Shown: piece after piece, positions 37,611-48,281 of the stretch | Layout: each line of letters starts with the position of its first letter | Position numbering within the stretch: the first letter of the stretch is position 1 | NCBI GenBank assembly: GCA_012295275.1 | Contig: CM022679.1 | Coordinates: 9,464,169-9,528,168, forward strand | DNA length: 64,000 bases | Direction of reading: 5' to 3' | From: Chrysomallon squamiferum | Lineage: Eukaryota; Mollusca; Gastropoda; Neomphalida; Peltospiridae | Made by a program: the position numbers and the translations under genes | The notes under the pieces: generated by a model | What the model saw: only the letters and a program-made list of their open reading frames with translations | Database searches by the model: none | Told to the model about the DNA's origin: nothing

Positions 37611-39245
37611 GTATGTATATACATACATACATACATACTATATGTATATGTATATACATATATATATTTACACACACACACACACACGTCTATATATAAC
37701 AAAAGTATTAAGAAGAAAAATATTATGAACCATACCTGAAGCTGCAACAAGCAATGTTTAATCTAACTAGAAATGTGTTAACTAAATATAGTGTGTGAAC
37801 AAGGCAGAGTAATTATCATATATGTATTCCACCTGTCAAATATTTCATCCTCAGCACGAAAGGATTAATGTTGAATAAATAAATGATTAATACAAAGATT
37901 ACAAGTTGAATAATTTATTCAAAAATAAGGAGAATATCAAACAAAAGAATTTAAAAACTGAATCTAATTAATGTCAATTCTTTAGTGTCAGATTGGTTTA
38001 ATTGTTAATTTATTTATTAGTGAGAACTAATATTTATTTTGTTAATGAAATGTTTTTAAATTATCATTCTGTTATTTTTGTTTTCTCTATCAAAGCCTTA
38101 ATAAAATAAACTTAAAAGTATAATTACTAGTAAAGTTTTAACTGTAAAAAGTAATTTAATAAAGAAAGAAAAAAAAAGAATAGAAAAAGAAGCATTTCTT
38201 TTAAGTTGTACGTATGTTAAATACAATGGTAGATTTTTCTGTCAACTAATTTATTACTAATCATATTATGTGTTGTAAAATTTTATTGTTACATTTTTCT
38301 TACAATTGCTTTCAAAAGATATTTTGGATGCATTAATTACAACTCTAAACACAATCAAATTTTATTTTATGTTAAATCTGTGACTGACAATATTCTAATT
38401 TAAACTTTTTATTCAAATATTTCTAAAAAACTGTCATAAACTTTTTATTTGTTAGGTTTTGTTGATATAAAAATCTTTTTAAATTTTAAAAATTTTACAT
38501 TCATGCCTTTTTAATTTATAAAAATATATTTTATCATTATTAATTATGTAAAACTGTTTTTCCATTTTTCTTCAAGTAATAATAATTAAAATAAAAAAAC
38601 AAAAAAACCCCACCAAACCCAGAACAGTCAAAATTATACAAATAATAAATATTTCACATAAAAGACTAAAGCCTTTTTTTTTTTTTTTTTTTTAAATCTT
38701 AATTGTTTAAATATAATATAAATACATCAGTGATGGTGATACAGTCATTAAATTAATTACAGATCCTTATTACATACAACTACTGGTACAGAATGACAGT
38801 TTAAGAGATAAATATTTTTTCCTTTGTAGTTTTGCTTTACACCTTCGAAAACAAACAGTTTACAAAATTTCACATCATTAAGGTTGATATCAGATCTTAA
38901 AAAACAATAATTTATTTTTTTAAATCTAAAATTAAATCTAAACCATATTGGGAACACATTAATTAATTAAAGAACAAGTACAGTTTACATCGAACACTAC
39001 TCTATCATCTTATTTTTATGAAGATAACAAAAACAAATACAGTAAAGCATATAAAAGTATTCTCTTTTTAAATACAGCTAACATATTTCACTGTTGTATT
39101 ATGAATTTATGTACAGAAAAGTCCAAAATATTTTGTCGGTCAATCCAAAAATGAGAAGATGATTTTAAAATAAAAATACTAACCTGTATTTAGCACATTC
39201 CCAAAAACTCTCATCATAAACCCCAAATTTGTTGGACATAGACAT
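30828..39245 (-). CDS. GGPS1: Geranylgeranyl diphosphate synthase, complete, 12 exons
   Basis: Condenses farnesyl diphosphate with isopentenyl diphosphate to give C20 geranylgeranyl diphosphate, used for protein prenylation and other isoprenoids. Coding exons: 39245-39184, 37388-37301, 36647-36579, 36274-36189, 35886-35840, 35184-35068, 34463-34362, 33840-33780, 33185-33107, 32659-32557, 31778-31664 and 30921-30828; all GT-AG and in phase, about 340 residues. The first Asp-rich motif is DDIED (104-108), preceded by HNASLLI; the second is QIRDDYAN (DD at 228-229). Small Ala/Ser residues before the first motif are as expected for a C20 enzyme. Other family blocks: [86 protein letters not shown]. 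The N-terminus is longer than in the roughly 300-residue human enzyme; an internal ATG in exon 2 (37372) would give about 314 residues. An in-frame TGA precedes the ATG chosen. Confidence 0.95.
30925..31465. repeat. Diverged tandem repeat, about 180-190 bp, in the last GGPS1 intron
   Basis: Three degenerate copies. AAAATGCTTTTGATA(A/T)CAATG recurs near 31060 and 31237, with a decayed copy near 31428. Related 'CAAAGTCATAT' segments occur near 30940 and 31330. The array abuts the exon 12 acceptor. Confidence 0.65.
31779..32556. other. GGPS1 intron between exons 10 and 11
   Basis: No exon seen. Contains a TA/CATA microsatellite at 32340-32383. Confidence 0.6.
33107..33185 (-). CDS. GGPS1: GGPS1 exon 9, second aspartate-rich motif
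   Basis: Reads [20 protein letters not shown] then NLNSKE. Its acceptor and first 25 nt are part of a 77-bp tandem repeat that extends into the intron, so two decoy acceptors lie just upstream. Confidence 0.93.
33161..33386. repeat. 77-bp tandem repeat spanning a GGPS1 3' splice site
   Basis: Three copies start at 33161, 33238 and 33315 (exactly 77 bp apart) and are nearly identical. Each carries the first 25 nt of exon 9, the TGCAG acceptor and about 50 bp of intron. Confidence 0.95.
34464..35067. other. GGPS1 intron between exons 6 and 7
   Basis: Includes a less AT-rich patch (34610-34830) with AAAATGGCTGCC, possibly an interspersed repeat fragment; no boundaries or coding frame found. 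Confidence 0.4.
35315..35600. mobile_element. Possible pogo/Tigger-like element fragment in a GGPS1 intron
   Basis: A block with balanced base composition starts at TA followed by CAGTTAAAACCCCGGATTAT, resembling the TA target site and CAGT-RAACC-type ends of pogo/Tigger elements. No matching inverted end is visible on the right, and the open frames on both strands are short and unrecognised. It may be a decayed or truncated copy. Confidence 0.25.
35840..35886 (-). CDS. GGPS1: GGPS1 exon 5, first aspartate-rich motif
   Basis: 47-nt exon reading [15 protein letters not shown]. It carries the DDxxD Mg2+-binding motif and the RR pair. The acceptor ends AAAG rather than CAG. Confidence 0.93.
36367..36460. 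repeat. TA and AAT arrays in a GGPS1 intron
   Basis: TA run, then about 17 AAT units, between exons 3 and 4. Confidence 0.9.
36648..37300. other. GGPS1 intron 2
   Basis: AT-rich intron sequence; no further exon seen. Confidence 0.6.
37389..39183. other. GGPS1 intron 1
   Basis: 1.8 kb AT-rich intron with a TG/TA/CA compound microsatellite at 37550-37690. No coding exon seen. Confidence 0.6.
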
Positions 39246-40084
39246 AATTATTTTAACTACTCAGTCTGTGAGTTTCAACCAAGGTATCATTAGGTATGGT
39301 ACAAGGTAAGTATTGAACATGAAAAATATGCAAATGATAATGGTCATGGGACCATATTAACATAAATGTATATTTATCCAGAATTAGAAAATAAATGTGA
39401 TAAATTTCTTGTATTGTTTATTAGCATCTTATTAACCATTAAACAGTGGTCATTATTTTAAAATAGGAGCAGACTGTGATGGGTACAATGAATATATAAA
39501 TTATTTTCACATTAAATTATTCAACTGGCTGACCACCAAAAGTTATGTAATTATCATTTGATAATATGTTAAATTTTTCATGTCCAGGATATATATCCTA
39601 TAGCTGGATTTTTTTTTGGACACCCCCTGGAAAAAAAAAAACACCCCGAAGAAACCCAACAACCTGAAAATGTATTCTTTCTTTCTACAATTAAAATATG
39701 TATCTGAATCCACATGTCTATATTTTACATTTCTGATGCCTGATTCAGACTGGTATTGCTTCTTAATCGTATTCATTGTATATTTTGGATGCTTACGAAT
39801 TTTAATGATATATATATAATATAATATATAGTTTTTTGGTGGGTTTTTTTAAATGTAATTGATCTGTTGATCTGTCGATGTTGGATAGCTCAGTTTTGGT
39901 AATTTTTGTAAGCGAGATTAAAATGGTTGGGCCCAGAATATTAATGATAATAATATGATCATTAGTAATGATTAAAATATTAAATTACTGATTGAATGAT
40001 TTAGAAAAAGGAAATGTTCTGTTTTTACTAAAAATACCATACTGTGCATTGTAATGGTATAATTATTTAATGCTTCAATTTAGT

Positions 40085-40124
<40 letters not shown>

Positions 40125-41168
40125 GTTTAACAAAAAAGTAAAATAAACATAATAAAATATATTAATAAACTTACCTAAGTAAAATGACAGATTCCTTATT
40201 TAAAAAATGTGTAATGTACAGTGCTCATTAGAAAATTAAAATTCTAGTACATATCCGTGATTCTTTTCCAAATATACACTTTATAACATTACTAATAGTA
40301 TTAGTAATAGCAAACATCGCAGTCGCTTGAGCAAAAAATAAATGTCTACTTCCGGAAAGAAAATACAGAAAGATGTTTTCGAAAGACACGAACCCGATCA
40401 AGACTCACATTGATACGCAGTGGTGTGTCAAGCAGTAAATCCTTCTTTAAAATTATACATAGCATACAAGGATTACAAAGCAAAGGAATATACATAATTC
40501 ATAACAAGATCAGCAAACAAATCTTTTTTTTCTCATGTTTTCAGCTCGACTAAGTAGAATAAAATTTAGTTGGTGCCCGCGATGTATGGTGGAGGAAAAA
40601 ACAGTTACATAATTTGTGCGGAAACCGAAAATAGGTTGCATTGACTCGGGACCGCTCAGTAGTTAACTGGGGTTAATTCCACAGATATACTTTCATATAG
40701 GTATACTGAGAGTATTCACGATTGCTCTAAATATGTAGCATATAAATTTAAACTCTGTCTTCAAGTCTTATTTTTAATAAATGATTTTTCTCCGATTCTT
40801 CATACTAGTCCTTAGTTACTTGATTAACAACACATTAAATTTTATTACTTTATTAATATTAGTTCTAGACCAATAATTTAATTATTGTACAGTGTAATGA
40901 ATAGACTATAAAAACTAGATTTGAAAAATCGGATTTAATTATTTTTAAATACTAACAATTTCACCATTAATTGTTATTAAAATTAATAATCAGAGATGAA
41001 AATAATCCTGATTAATTTTATTTTACATCCTAATTGGCAGCACATCACAGAAACTTTTTATCATTCACTGCAGTATGTAAAATCTCTATTTATATTTCTG
41101 TTCTTTTAACCTTTAGGTGACTTTATATGAATAAAAACAAACAATGAAAGATTTGAAATGATACTCAC
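39246..41168. promoter_or_regulatory. Head-to-head GGPS1/FBXL15 upstream region (possible bidirectional promoter)
   Basis: The start codons of GGPS1 (minus) and FBXL15 unit 1 (plus) diverge across 1.9 kb. The least AT-rich part is about 40320-40690. An AAT array lies at 40085-40120. The duplicated unit begins inside this region at 40369, so only part of it is present upstream of FBXL15 copies 2 and 3. Confidence 0.45.
40348..40359. promoter_or_regulatory. ETS-like palindrome (ACTTCCGGAAAG)
   Basis: TTCCGGAA contains ETS-family core sites on both strands. It lies 10 bp left of the duplication breakpoint and is therefore absent from the upstream regions of units 2 and 3. Confidence 0.4.
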
Positions 41169-41332
41169 ATGGAGAGTACAACTACAAGGTAATTTATTTG
41201 ATAGTATTATATCTTAATAGCTTAGAATAACTATAACTGTGTATATAAAAATATTTATATATTTTCACATTGCTTTTATTTATTTATTTATTTATTTATT
41301 TATTATTATTAGGATATTGAAAAATATTTTTG

Positions 41333-41369
<37 letters not shown>

Positions 41370-43586
41370 TTATCAAATTTATTATAGCTGGTCAGAATTA
41401 AAGTTTATAATGTTTTATTAACACCTTCAGTGTAGGGCGTTTTGGGGAAGTATGCAAATTGAAACAAGTTTCTGCTCGTACTTGCCATGATTTTCTGGGG
41501 AAGGCTGTAGTAGATCAATAATTGCCTACATCATCACTGGAAGTCACATCACTAATGTGCGGTAATTTTAAAAGAATGACGAAGATCACCGTCATTCAGC
41601 ACCCTATCATATACGTACTGCATTGTGGAGATCAGCACCAAAGGTGTTAATAAAATACTTAAGTAATGCAGAACAAAAATGCATGAACAAGCACACTAAA
41701 ACCCCCCTCAAAACCCCCCAAAAAACCACTTTACATTACACAATTAATAAATATTTTAAATTTTAAATTTTTTTTTTTTTTTTTACAGCACTGGAGATGG
41801 GGCAGAAGAGGTAAGCTATCTGTCCCTGCCATGGGAACATGTCATCTACCGATACATCATGCCATGTTTTTCCCTCAAAGAGATATTCCAGCAGAGATAC
41901 GTCAGCAAACGATTCAAGGAACTTGTCGACAGATACTTCGAGCTTACGTTTGTCATCGACGTCAGTCGAGTGCCGGGCCGGATGACGTCGCTTGCGTTTT
42001 CCATCATGGTCGCCAACAACCGGTGTCTGCGGTATCTGACACTGAGGAACGCCAAGGACTGGCTCTCTGACGAGCTTCTGATTTCAGTGCTGTCGAACAA
42101 TCCCCATCTCCAGAAGCTGGATCTCACCAACTGTTCCAGTCTCACGAAAGCTAGTCTGACGGCTGTGGCAGAGCACTGTAAAGAGCTGCGTGTGTTGATT
42201 CTCAGAGACTGTCACTGGGTGAGTGCTGAAAGTATTTCTCTGGTGACGCTCAGTCTCAGTAACTTAGAACATTTGGACTTGACAGGGTGCTGGGATCTGC
42301 ATGACACTGCTGTTAGTTCTTTGGTTGTGAAGTGTAACAAGTAGGACATCTTTTGTTATATATTTGCAAATAGCTGGCATAATCTTTAATGTAAATAATA
42401 ATTTTTGAAATTTAAAAAAATATATATATCTAAAATAAAATAAAATAAATAATCATTTATTAATTAATACTAATTTTTATCCAGATGAAGTCATTTTTCT
42501 GTTTTAAGTTTTTAATTGTTACCTGTAAATTCTTTTAATGACATCTTTAATTACGTTATTCAGCAAGATCATTTTATTACAGTTACAGCACTTACACTTA
42601 TTAGGATCTAGATATAGTAAGCAGTTTCTGAATGTAATGAAAATTTGTAAAAAAAAATTAAAACAAAAATTTATATCTGAGTTTGCAAAATGTAACAAGA
42701 TTTGTGCTGAATCGCCAATTTTTTTAAAGCTATATTTATCAAAAAATTAAAATTCGGTAATTAATTTTTTAATTTCTCTGTGATGCAAACATTGTTTATT
42801 TGTGTTATTTTAAAAGTTCAGAAATAAAATTTCAGACTGAAGTACCTGTCCCTGTCAAAGATCTATAGTCTCACAGACAATGCTATCAATGTAGTAGCTC
42901 GCTACTGTCGACAGCTCCGTCATCTAAACATCCAGGGTTGCTGGCGAGTCACAAACGATTCCATCAGGTACATTTTACAAATGAATGAATGTTTATTAAA
43001 AGTTTGATATCAAAATAATCAACGTAATAATAATTTGATGTGCATTTCCAGTAACACCATGCAGGAAAAAGTTTTTTTAATTAAGTTAAATATATGTTTA
43101 AAAACCAGGACAGTAAAAGGTTTATTGGAATAGTGTGATATAACAAAAATATTTATTAAGACAAAACCAAGAGATTTTATAAATATAATGACTTATTTAA
43201 ACCCTGTCAAAAAATATTGCACTGTACGTTTGAAATAACCATTCAATCATTTAAGAATTGCTGAAGCTTTGCACGTAAGCAGAAATAATTTTTCACCTTT
43301 TGTAGTCATACCTAAAACAAATTCTGATTATATATTTTTTATGTTTCAGGCAATAAATATGGTAATGTAATATATAATACTGGATAATATTTTTATGTCA
43401 ATTTGTAGGAGAGTTGGTAATTACTGCCAGCATCTTGAAACACTACAGGTCAAAGACTGTCGAGATATAACTGAATTAAGCCTGGCACCTCTTCGAGCTC
43501 GTGGAGTGAAAATAGACTGTCGTCCTCCACCTGGAGCACAACTCTGTCTTACCTACTTTCCTCAGAATCTTAATCTACAAATCTAA
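41169..43586 (+). CDS. FBXL15: FBXL15 copy 1, intact F-box/LRR protein
   Basis: Substrate receptor of an SCF (SKP1-CUL1-F-box) ubiquitin ligase; in mammals FBXL15 targets SMURF1 and so affects BMP signalling. Exons 41169-41188, 41789-42340, 42836-42967 and 43409-43586 join in phase to 293 residues, close to the 300 of human FBXL15. The first exon (MESTTT) was chosen because its ATG is the only nearby one whose frame fits the 20-nt exon and the GTAATT donor. The F-box covers about residues 15-60 (YLSLPWEHVIYRYIMPCFSL). Leucine-rich repeats follow: WLSDELLISVLSNNPHLQKL, LRVLILRDCHWV, LEHLDLTGCWDLHDTAV, LKYLSLSKIYSLTDNAI, LRHLNIQGCWRVT, LETLQVKDCRDIT. The C-terminus ends RARGVKIDCRPPPGAQLCL and so on. 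Lies head to head with GGPS1 and tail to tail with ZGRF1. Confidence 0.87.
41277..41367. repeat. TTTA arrays in FBXL15 intron 1
   Basis: Two TTTA tetranucleotide runs. The same arrays, with different lengths, occur in unit 2 (49750-49830) and unit 3 (58055-58145). Confidence 0.9.
41418..41651. mobile_element. piggyBac-like MITE in FBXL15 intron 1 (unit 1)
   Basis: Bounded by TTAA at both ends (41418-41421, 41648-41651) with terminal inverted repeats beginning CACCTTCAGTG; in unit 1 the right end has two mismatches. Non-coding, 234 bp, so a non-autonomous element. TTAA target duplication is the hallmark of piggyBac-type transposons. Confidence 0.55.
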
Positions 43587-44004
43587 TAATGTAGATCAAA
43601 ATTTACATCACAATTTGTTTGCTATGGGGAAAGAAAAAGCCAAAAAAAAAAAAAAAAAAACACCGAAATTAATGAAAATATACATCTGTGCTAGATTTAT
43701 TTTTTGAGTTTAAAGAAGCACAGCTAAATATCTTTTCTGATTGGATAATTTTTATTGAAAAGTAAATATTAATGGACACTAATTGAAAAAAGCTGTAAGT
43801 AATATAGTAAGTTTATAATTATAGAATTAGTATAAACCAGTGTTGTTCATATTATTACGTATCAGAACATAGCTCCAGTGGGATTCATTTTGATTGTTGA
43901 GGTGTATCTTTGGTGGTATGAACAGATAACTTGAGTACATTTTATAACTGCTCCCTGCTTTTACTTTATATAAGAATCAATTTTACTAACAGTAGGTATA
44001 ATCA

Positions 44005-44010
44005 AATAAA
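44005..44010 (+). terminator. FBXL15: Candidate FBXL15 poly(A) signal (unit 1)
   Basis: AATAAA 419 bp past the stop; changed to AATGAA in unit 2, where the next CAATAAAC motif a few bases on remains. Confidence 0.4.
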
Positions 44011-46174
44011 GACAATAAACTCAAGGTGCAAGATAACATTTTGTATTTTATTATGTTATTTTATACATCAAAATACAGAATGACACACCGAGGATCTAAC
44101 AACTTGGCAGTGATTTAATCTTGTAAGGATTACATTTTTATCACATTTGCTTGTAAGAAATCTTGAGAGAAAAAAATTAGAAATGATCAGCCTTTACACA
44201 CCTTCACAGGTATGTTATTTTGCTGTTTTGCCTATTTGAAAACAGATTATCAGATCAAAAACAAAACAAAAAACCCAATGTCTTGAAAGTACGCAAAATA
44301 TTGATAAGCCATTTGTGTGTCCCATCAGAAACAAATATCTAAAATGAATGTTTGTGTACATTTGTTATTGCATCACTATAACTTGTTTTATTATCTTCCT
44401 TCAGATAAATATTATCACATTTTTTTTTTACCATCTTGTTATTAATAATAGGAATTATGTTAGTTGTTAGTATCAACATACTAATAAAAAAATCTCTGTT
44501 AATTTGTATTTCTTGTTCAAACTTTCATATACTTTGTGTTACAATTTTCAGTGTTGCAAAAACACTTTTTAAACAAAATGCAAGCAGTCACATCATTTTG
44601 CATCCACCAAATTTTATTTATTTAAAATTTACATATCAAAGCAGTTGAATTAAAATTTTAATTTATAATGTTTTTGATATAACTGCAAAGGAAGGCAGAT
44701 CATCATCAGTATCGCTACTGTCTGGTGCTATAGGTTGTAACATTTCACTAAATTTCTGTCTTTTTAGTGCTGTTTTGTGTTTTATCTGAGGCAGTTTTTC
44801 CTTCTGTCTCACTTTATCTTTTGATGGACTGGCCAGTTTGGTTTCTTCATCTCCATGAGCAGATGTCTGAGATTCATCATCTGGAAAACAATTAAAATTT
44901 TAAGCAAAATTTACATCCAGTCTCATATAAACCAAAACAGCTGTATCTCAACAAGAAGTATGTTCTTTTTCATGTGAGAAGAAAGTATAAAATCAAATCT
45001 ATCAAAACCCATTCTAAAAAATATTTGCAGTTTACTCCCACCAATAACTATAAATATCATAGGTTACTTCCCTTTGTTTCTATATTAAAATGTGAAAATA
45101 TTGCATAAAACCTAATTGAACATAGGCATTTAGATTATTATCAGTTTTGTATTACTTTTCATATGATATTCCTAGGATAACAGAAAGGTATAACAGTGAA
45201 AAATCTTTTGCTGTCAGTGATGAAATACTATTTGTATTATTGTTTTGCCTACATTTTGTCTTAAATATTTATTAAACTGGTGAATTACATGATATTCTAA
45301 AAAGATTTTCTTATAAGGACAAATTATAACCTGATAAAGACATTGGTGGACTTTCATTTTCTTTTGTAGTTTTTCTTTTTCTTTTTCCTGTCTGTTTTTT
45401 TTTCTTGGTTATGCTTCTTCCACTTGCAGATTCCTGACTTGAAATGTGTTCTTTGATGATGTCTCTGAGTTTCTTTTCCACTCTATCACTTCTCTGAATT
45501 CCATCAGGCAATTCTGTTTCAAAAAAAATTAATAATAATAATTTTCAAAAAAAGATTAAAAATGAATTGAGTGTAAGATGTGCATATAAAGTGTAAGATA
45601 TAATACAAAAAAATATGTATGAATAAAAGAAGCTTCAGTGTTATTGAAGTGACTTCTGAATTACTACCTATTCCTTGTCACAGATCAGATCACAGAGAAA
45701 AGATCCCTATTTAATACCACAAGTCATTTTTATCTGCAGTGTGAATTTACGGATACAATAATAATTAAACTATTTACTTTTTAGAAATGTTTTTACTATT
45801 AGATGATGTAAATTTGTGTTAATATACAATTTTAGTTTTGTTTGATGATGAAGATAATTTTTGAGATGACCTGCCTTAAGAATAACAAAATCCCAACAAA
45901 AACCAGTATGGAATTTTTAGAGTTATCAGTCTTTTATAATGTAATCTGATATGCACCAGCATTTTATTCCATTTTTGTATGTTGTTATTCCCTTTATCAT
46001 TATTAAGTTAACTGTGGTAGAAAATACAGTACTTTGTAATCTTAAAAATTAAATTTGTAGAGTTTTTATTAAGTGACCGACTATTGGTCAATTGAACATA
46101 TTAGAGAAAGGGATCATCAATAATGGAATATGCTTCACATTACAGCAATCTAGTTGATAAAACTGACTACATAC

Positions 46175-46284
46175 CTTCACAGTGTTGTAGCATTTGTGAC
46201 CAGAGGTTATTTTTAGACAGATTTTTCAGATTACCAACTACAAGAAGATGATGTCTTGCTCTGGTTAAGGCTACATTCATTCTC
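46175..46284 (-). CDS. ZGRF1: ZGRF1 exon with helicase motif VI (unit 1)
   Basis: MNVALTRARHHLLVVGNL carries the motif VI arginine; ends LWSQMLQHCE, matching the end of the conserved helicase core. Confidence 0.87.
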
Positions 46285-46738
46285 CTGAAATATATTGAAA
46301 CATTTTCAAATTTAATATTGATTGATATACAGTCCAAAGATAATTTAAATTAGTTATAAATAAAACAACAACATTCAAATAGAACTGAAACCACCCCAAA
46401 AAAAAAAAACACAAAAAATAAAAACAACCACAAATTGATCATCAAATATACCAAAATCAACCATTAAATGAAGACAATTTGTGTTTTTTAACATTTCACG
46501 ATATTTTTATATTGACGGTATTTAGTTCTCATTTATAATGCATTGCAAAGTAATACGATATAAACATCCAAAACTATCTGTAAAATAAATAGTCAAGGAA
46601 AAAAAGCTAAGAACCCACACACTGAGTTTTATTCTGTGGGGATGCAGACCAATTCCAAGATAAACAAACTCTAGACTACTTGAATATTTCATCATTTCAA
46701 ACTGATCAGATGATAAATTTTGCTAGGTAAAACCTCAC

Positions 46739-46867
46739 TTGTTGCAATCAATGAAGCCGAGACTGTTGGATCGAACACATGACAAAATGATCACATCTCT
46801 TTCTCCTCCTTGAAAAGCATCCACTGTGGAGACCTGAATTCCTTTCACTGCTTTGTGGCTTGCAGAC
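46739..46867 (-). CDS. ZGRF1: ZGRF1 exon with helicase motif V (unit 1)
   Basis: Reads SASHKAVKGIQVSTVDAFQG then GERDVIILSC. VDAFQGGE is the UPF1-like motif V. Confidence 0.85.
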
Positions 46868-48152
46868 CTGGTATTAAAACAAGGGATCTTGGAATTAAAA
46901 ATTCTTCAAAACATTAAATTTTAAAAAACAAAAATATCATGAATTATACTCTGGAAATGGCATGAATTCAAATTTCATAATTTAAATGACAAATTTAATA
47001 TACGAATAAAAAAAATAGTGGTGTGCTTAATTTAATACTGGTATTTTTATTTCCTTTTGTAATGTACTGCCAATTTTTTTTATTAATGTTTAAATTCAAA
47101 CTTCAGTTAATCATCATAATAACATCTTGCAGCAATATGAAAGTACACAAATACAACAGTTATAATTGAAAAATGTTCTATACATCTGTGGAATTTTTAT
47201 TAGAAAAATGATTTTAGAAAATACAGAAACAATGATGCATAATTTATCACTGTTTATTATTCAGTGAAACTCAAATAAATTTATGAGCACTGTGACATAG
47301 ATAATATAAATTATTATGCAAAATACTAGTTTTAACTTCAAATTAGTTATTAACATTAATTACTTTGTGTAATTTGTGCTGTGTGCATTCAACTGGTAAA
47401 AATAATTTATTAGAAAATGATACTTTTGATGCTATCTGTAAAATTTCGAGCAAAATCGACCACAAATCTGTCTCCCATTAATCAAAGAGTTCCCACTCAT
47501 ACCTCCATGATGCTAATTTCCGTTTAATGTCTAAAGCATTACCTGCTGCTGTAAAGCAGAGCATTGATCTTGAACACCTGAGCTTTGTAAAGTGTGATGA
47601 CCCCTATCACAGATGGATCCACCCCTTCTGCAATCAGTGTGTCAATGACGAGGACAACAAACTGAGCTTCAGAGTCATTGTAGTAACTGCCAGATCCCTC
47701 ATCGCATTCCTTACCACAGCTAACATCATAGAAACACAGGGTGGGGAACGTTTGCTGAAATCGGTATTTGTTTTTAAAGCTAAGTTATTATTAATATAGT
47801 CACTAATTACTGATGTTATGTAGTTTTAATAAAATTTAAGTAATATATATGGTACATTGTTTTGAAATATACTAAATATATTGCAAAATATAAATATAAT
47901 ATTTTCTTCTTAACAGAGGAGCTAATTAAATTTTATTATCAATGAGAAAAATTCTAAATGAACGTTTGTTTATAGTTATTTACTAAATTCTATAAAAAAT
48001 AAAGACAGTTAATAATCTTATAAATGTAACACTTTACACTTGAGTAAATAACTAGTAAAACCAAACAGGAAAAAGAGTTTTCATTTTAAAAAGTTATATA
48101 TATCGGTGCTCTGTGACTTTGCTAACACTATCGTCTTTTCAAAGAAACTTAC

Positions 48153-48281
48153 AGAAAGAGGTTGACGATCTTGTTCAGTGATTCCATCTTTAAGCTGACT
48201 GTTGTAAAACAGGTGATTTGATATAGCACTTAACAGTGGATGACATCTGTACTGGGTACGAAGTATCACAGGAGGATAGCC
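48153..48281 (-). CDS. ZGRF1: ZGRF1 exon with helicase motif IV (unit 1)
   Basis: 43 codons, GYPPVILRTQYRCHPLLSAI and so on; a diagnostic ZGRF1/UPF1-like block. Confidence 0.87.

Noticed and set aside
41789-41811. Possible 23-nt micro-exon ending at GAAGAG/GTAAGC in FBXL15
   Set aside because: The frame continues through VSYLSLPWEHV into the F-box, so the GTAAGC there is more likely exonic than a donor.
41831-42070. 79-codon frame MGTCHLPIHH and antisense frames over FBXL15 exon 2 in each unit
   Set aside because: Out-of-frame shadows of the F-box/LRR exon.
47527-47799. 90-codon plus-strand frame over ZGRF1 (also at 55797-56069)
   Set aside because: Antisense shadow of the ZGRF1 exon at 47543-47754; it starts at a non-ATG codon.
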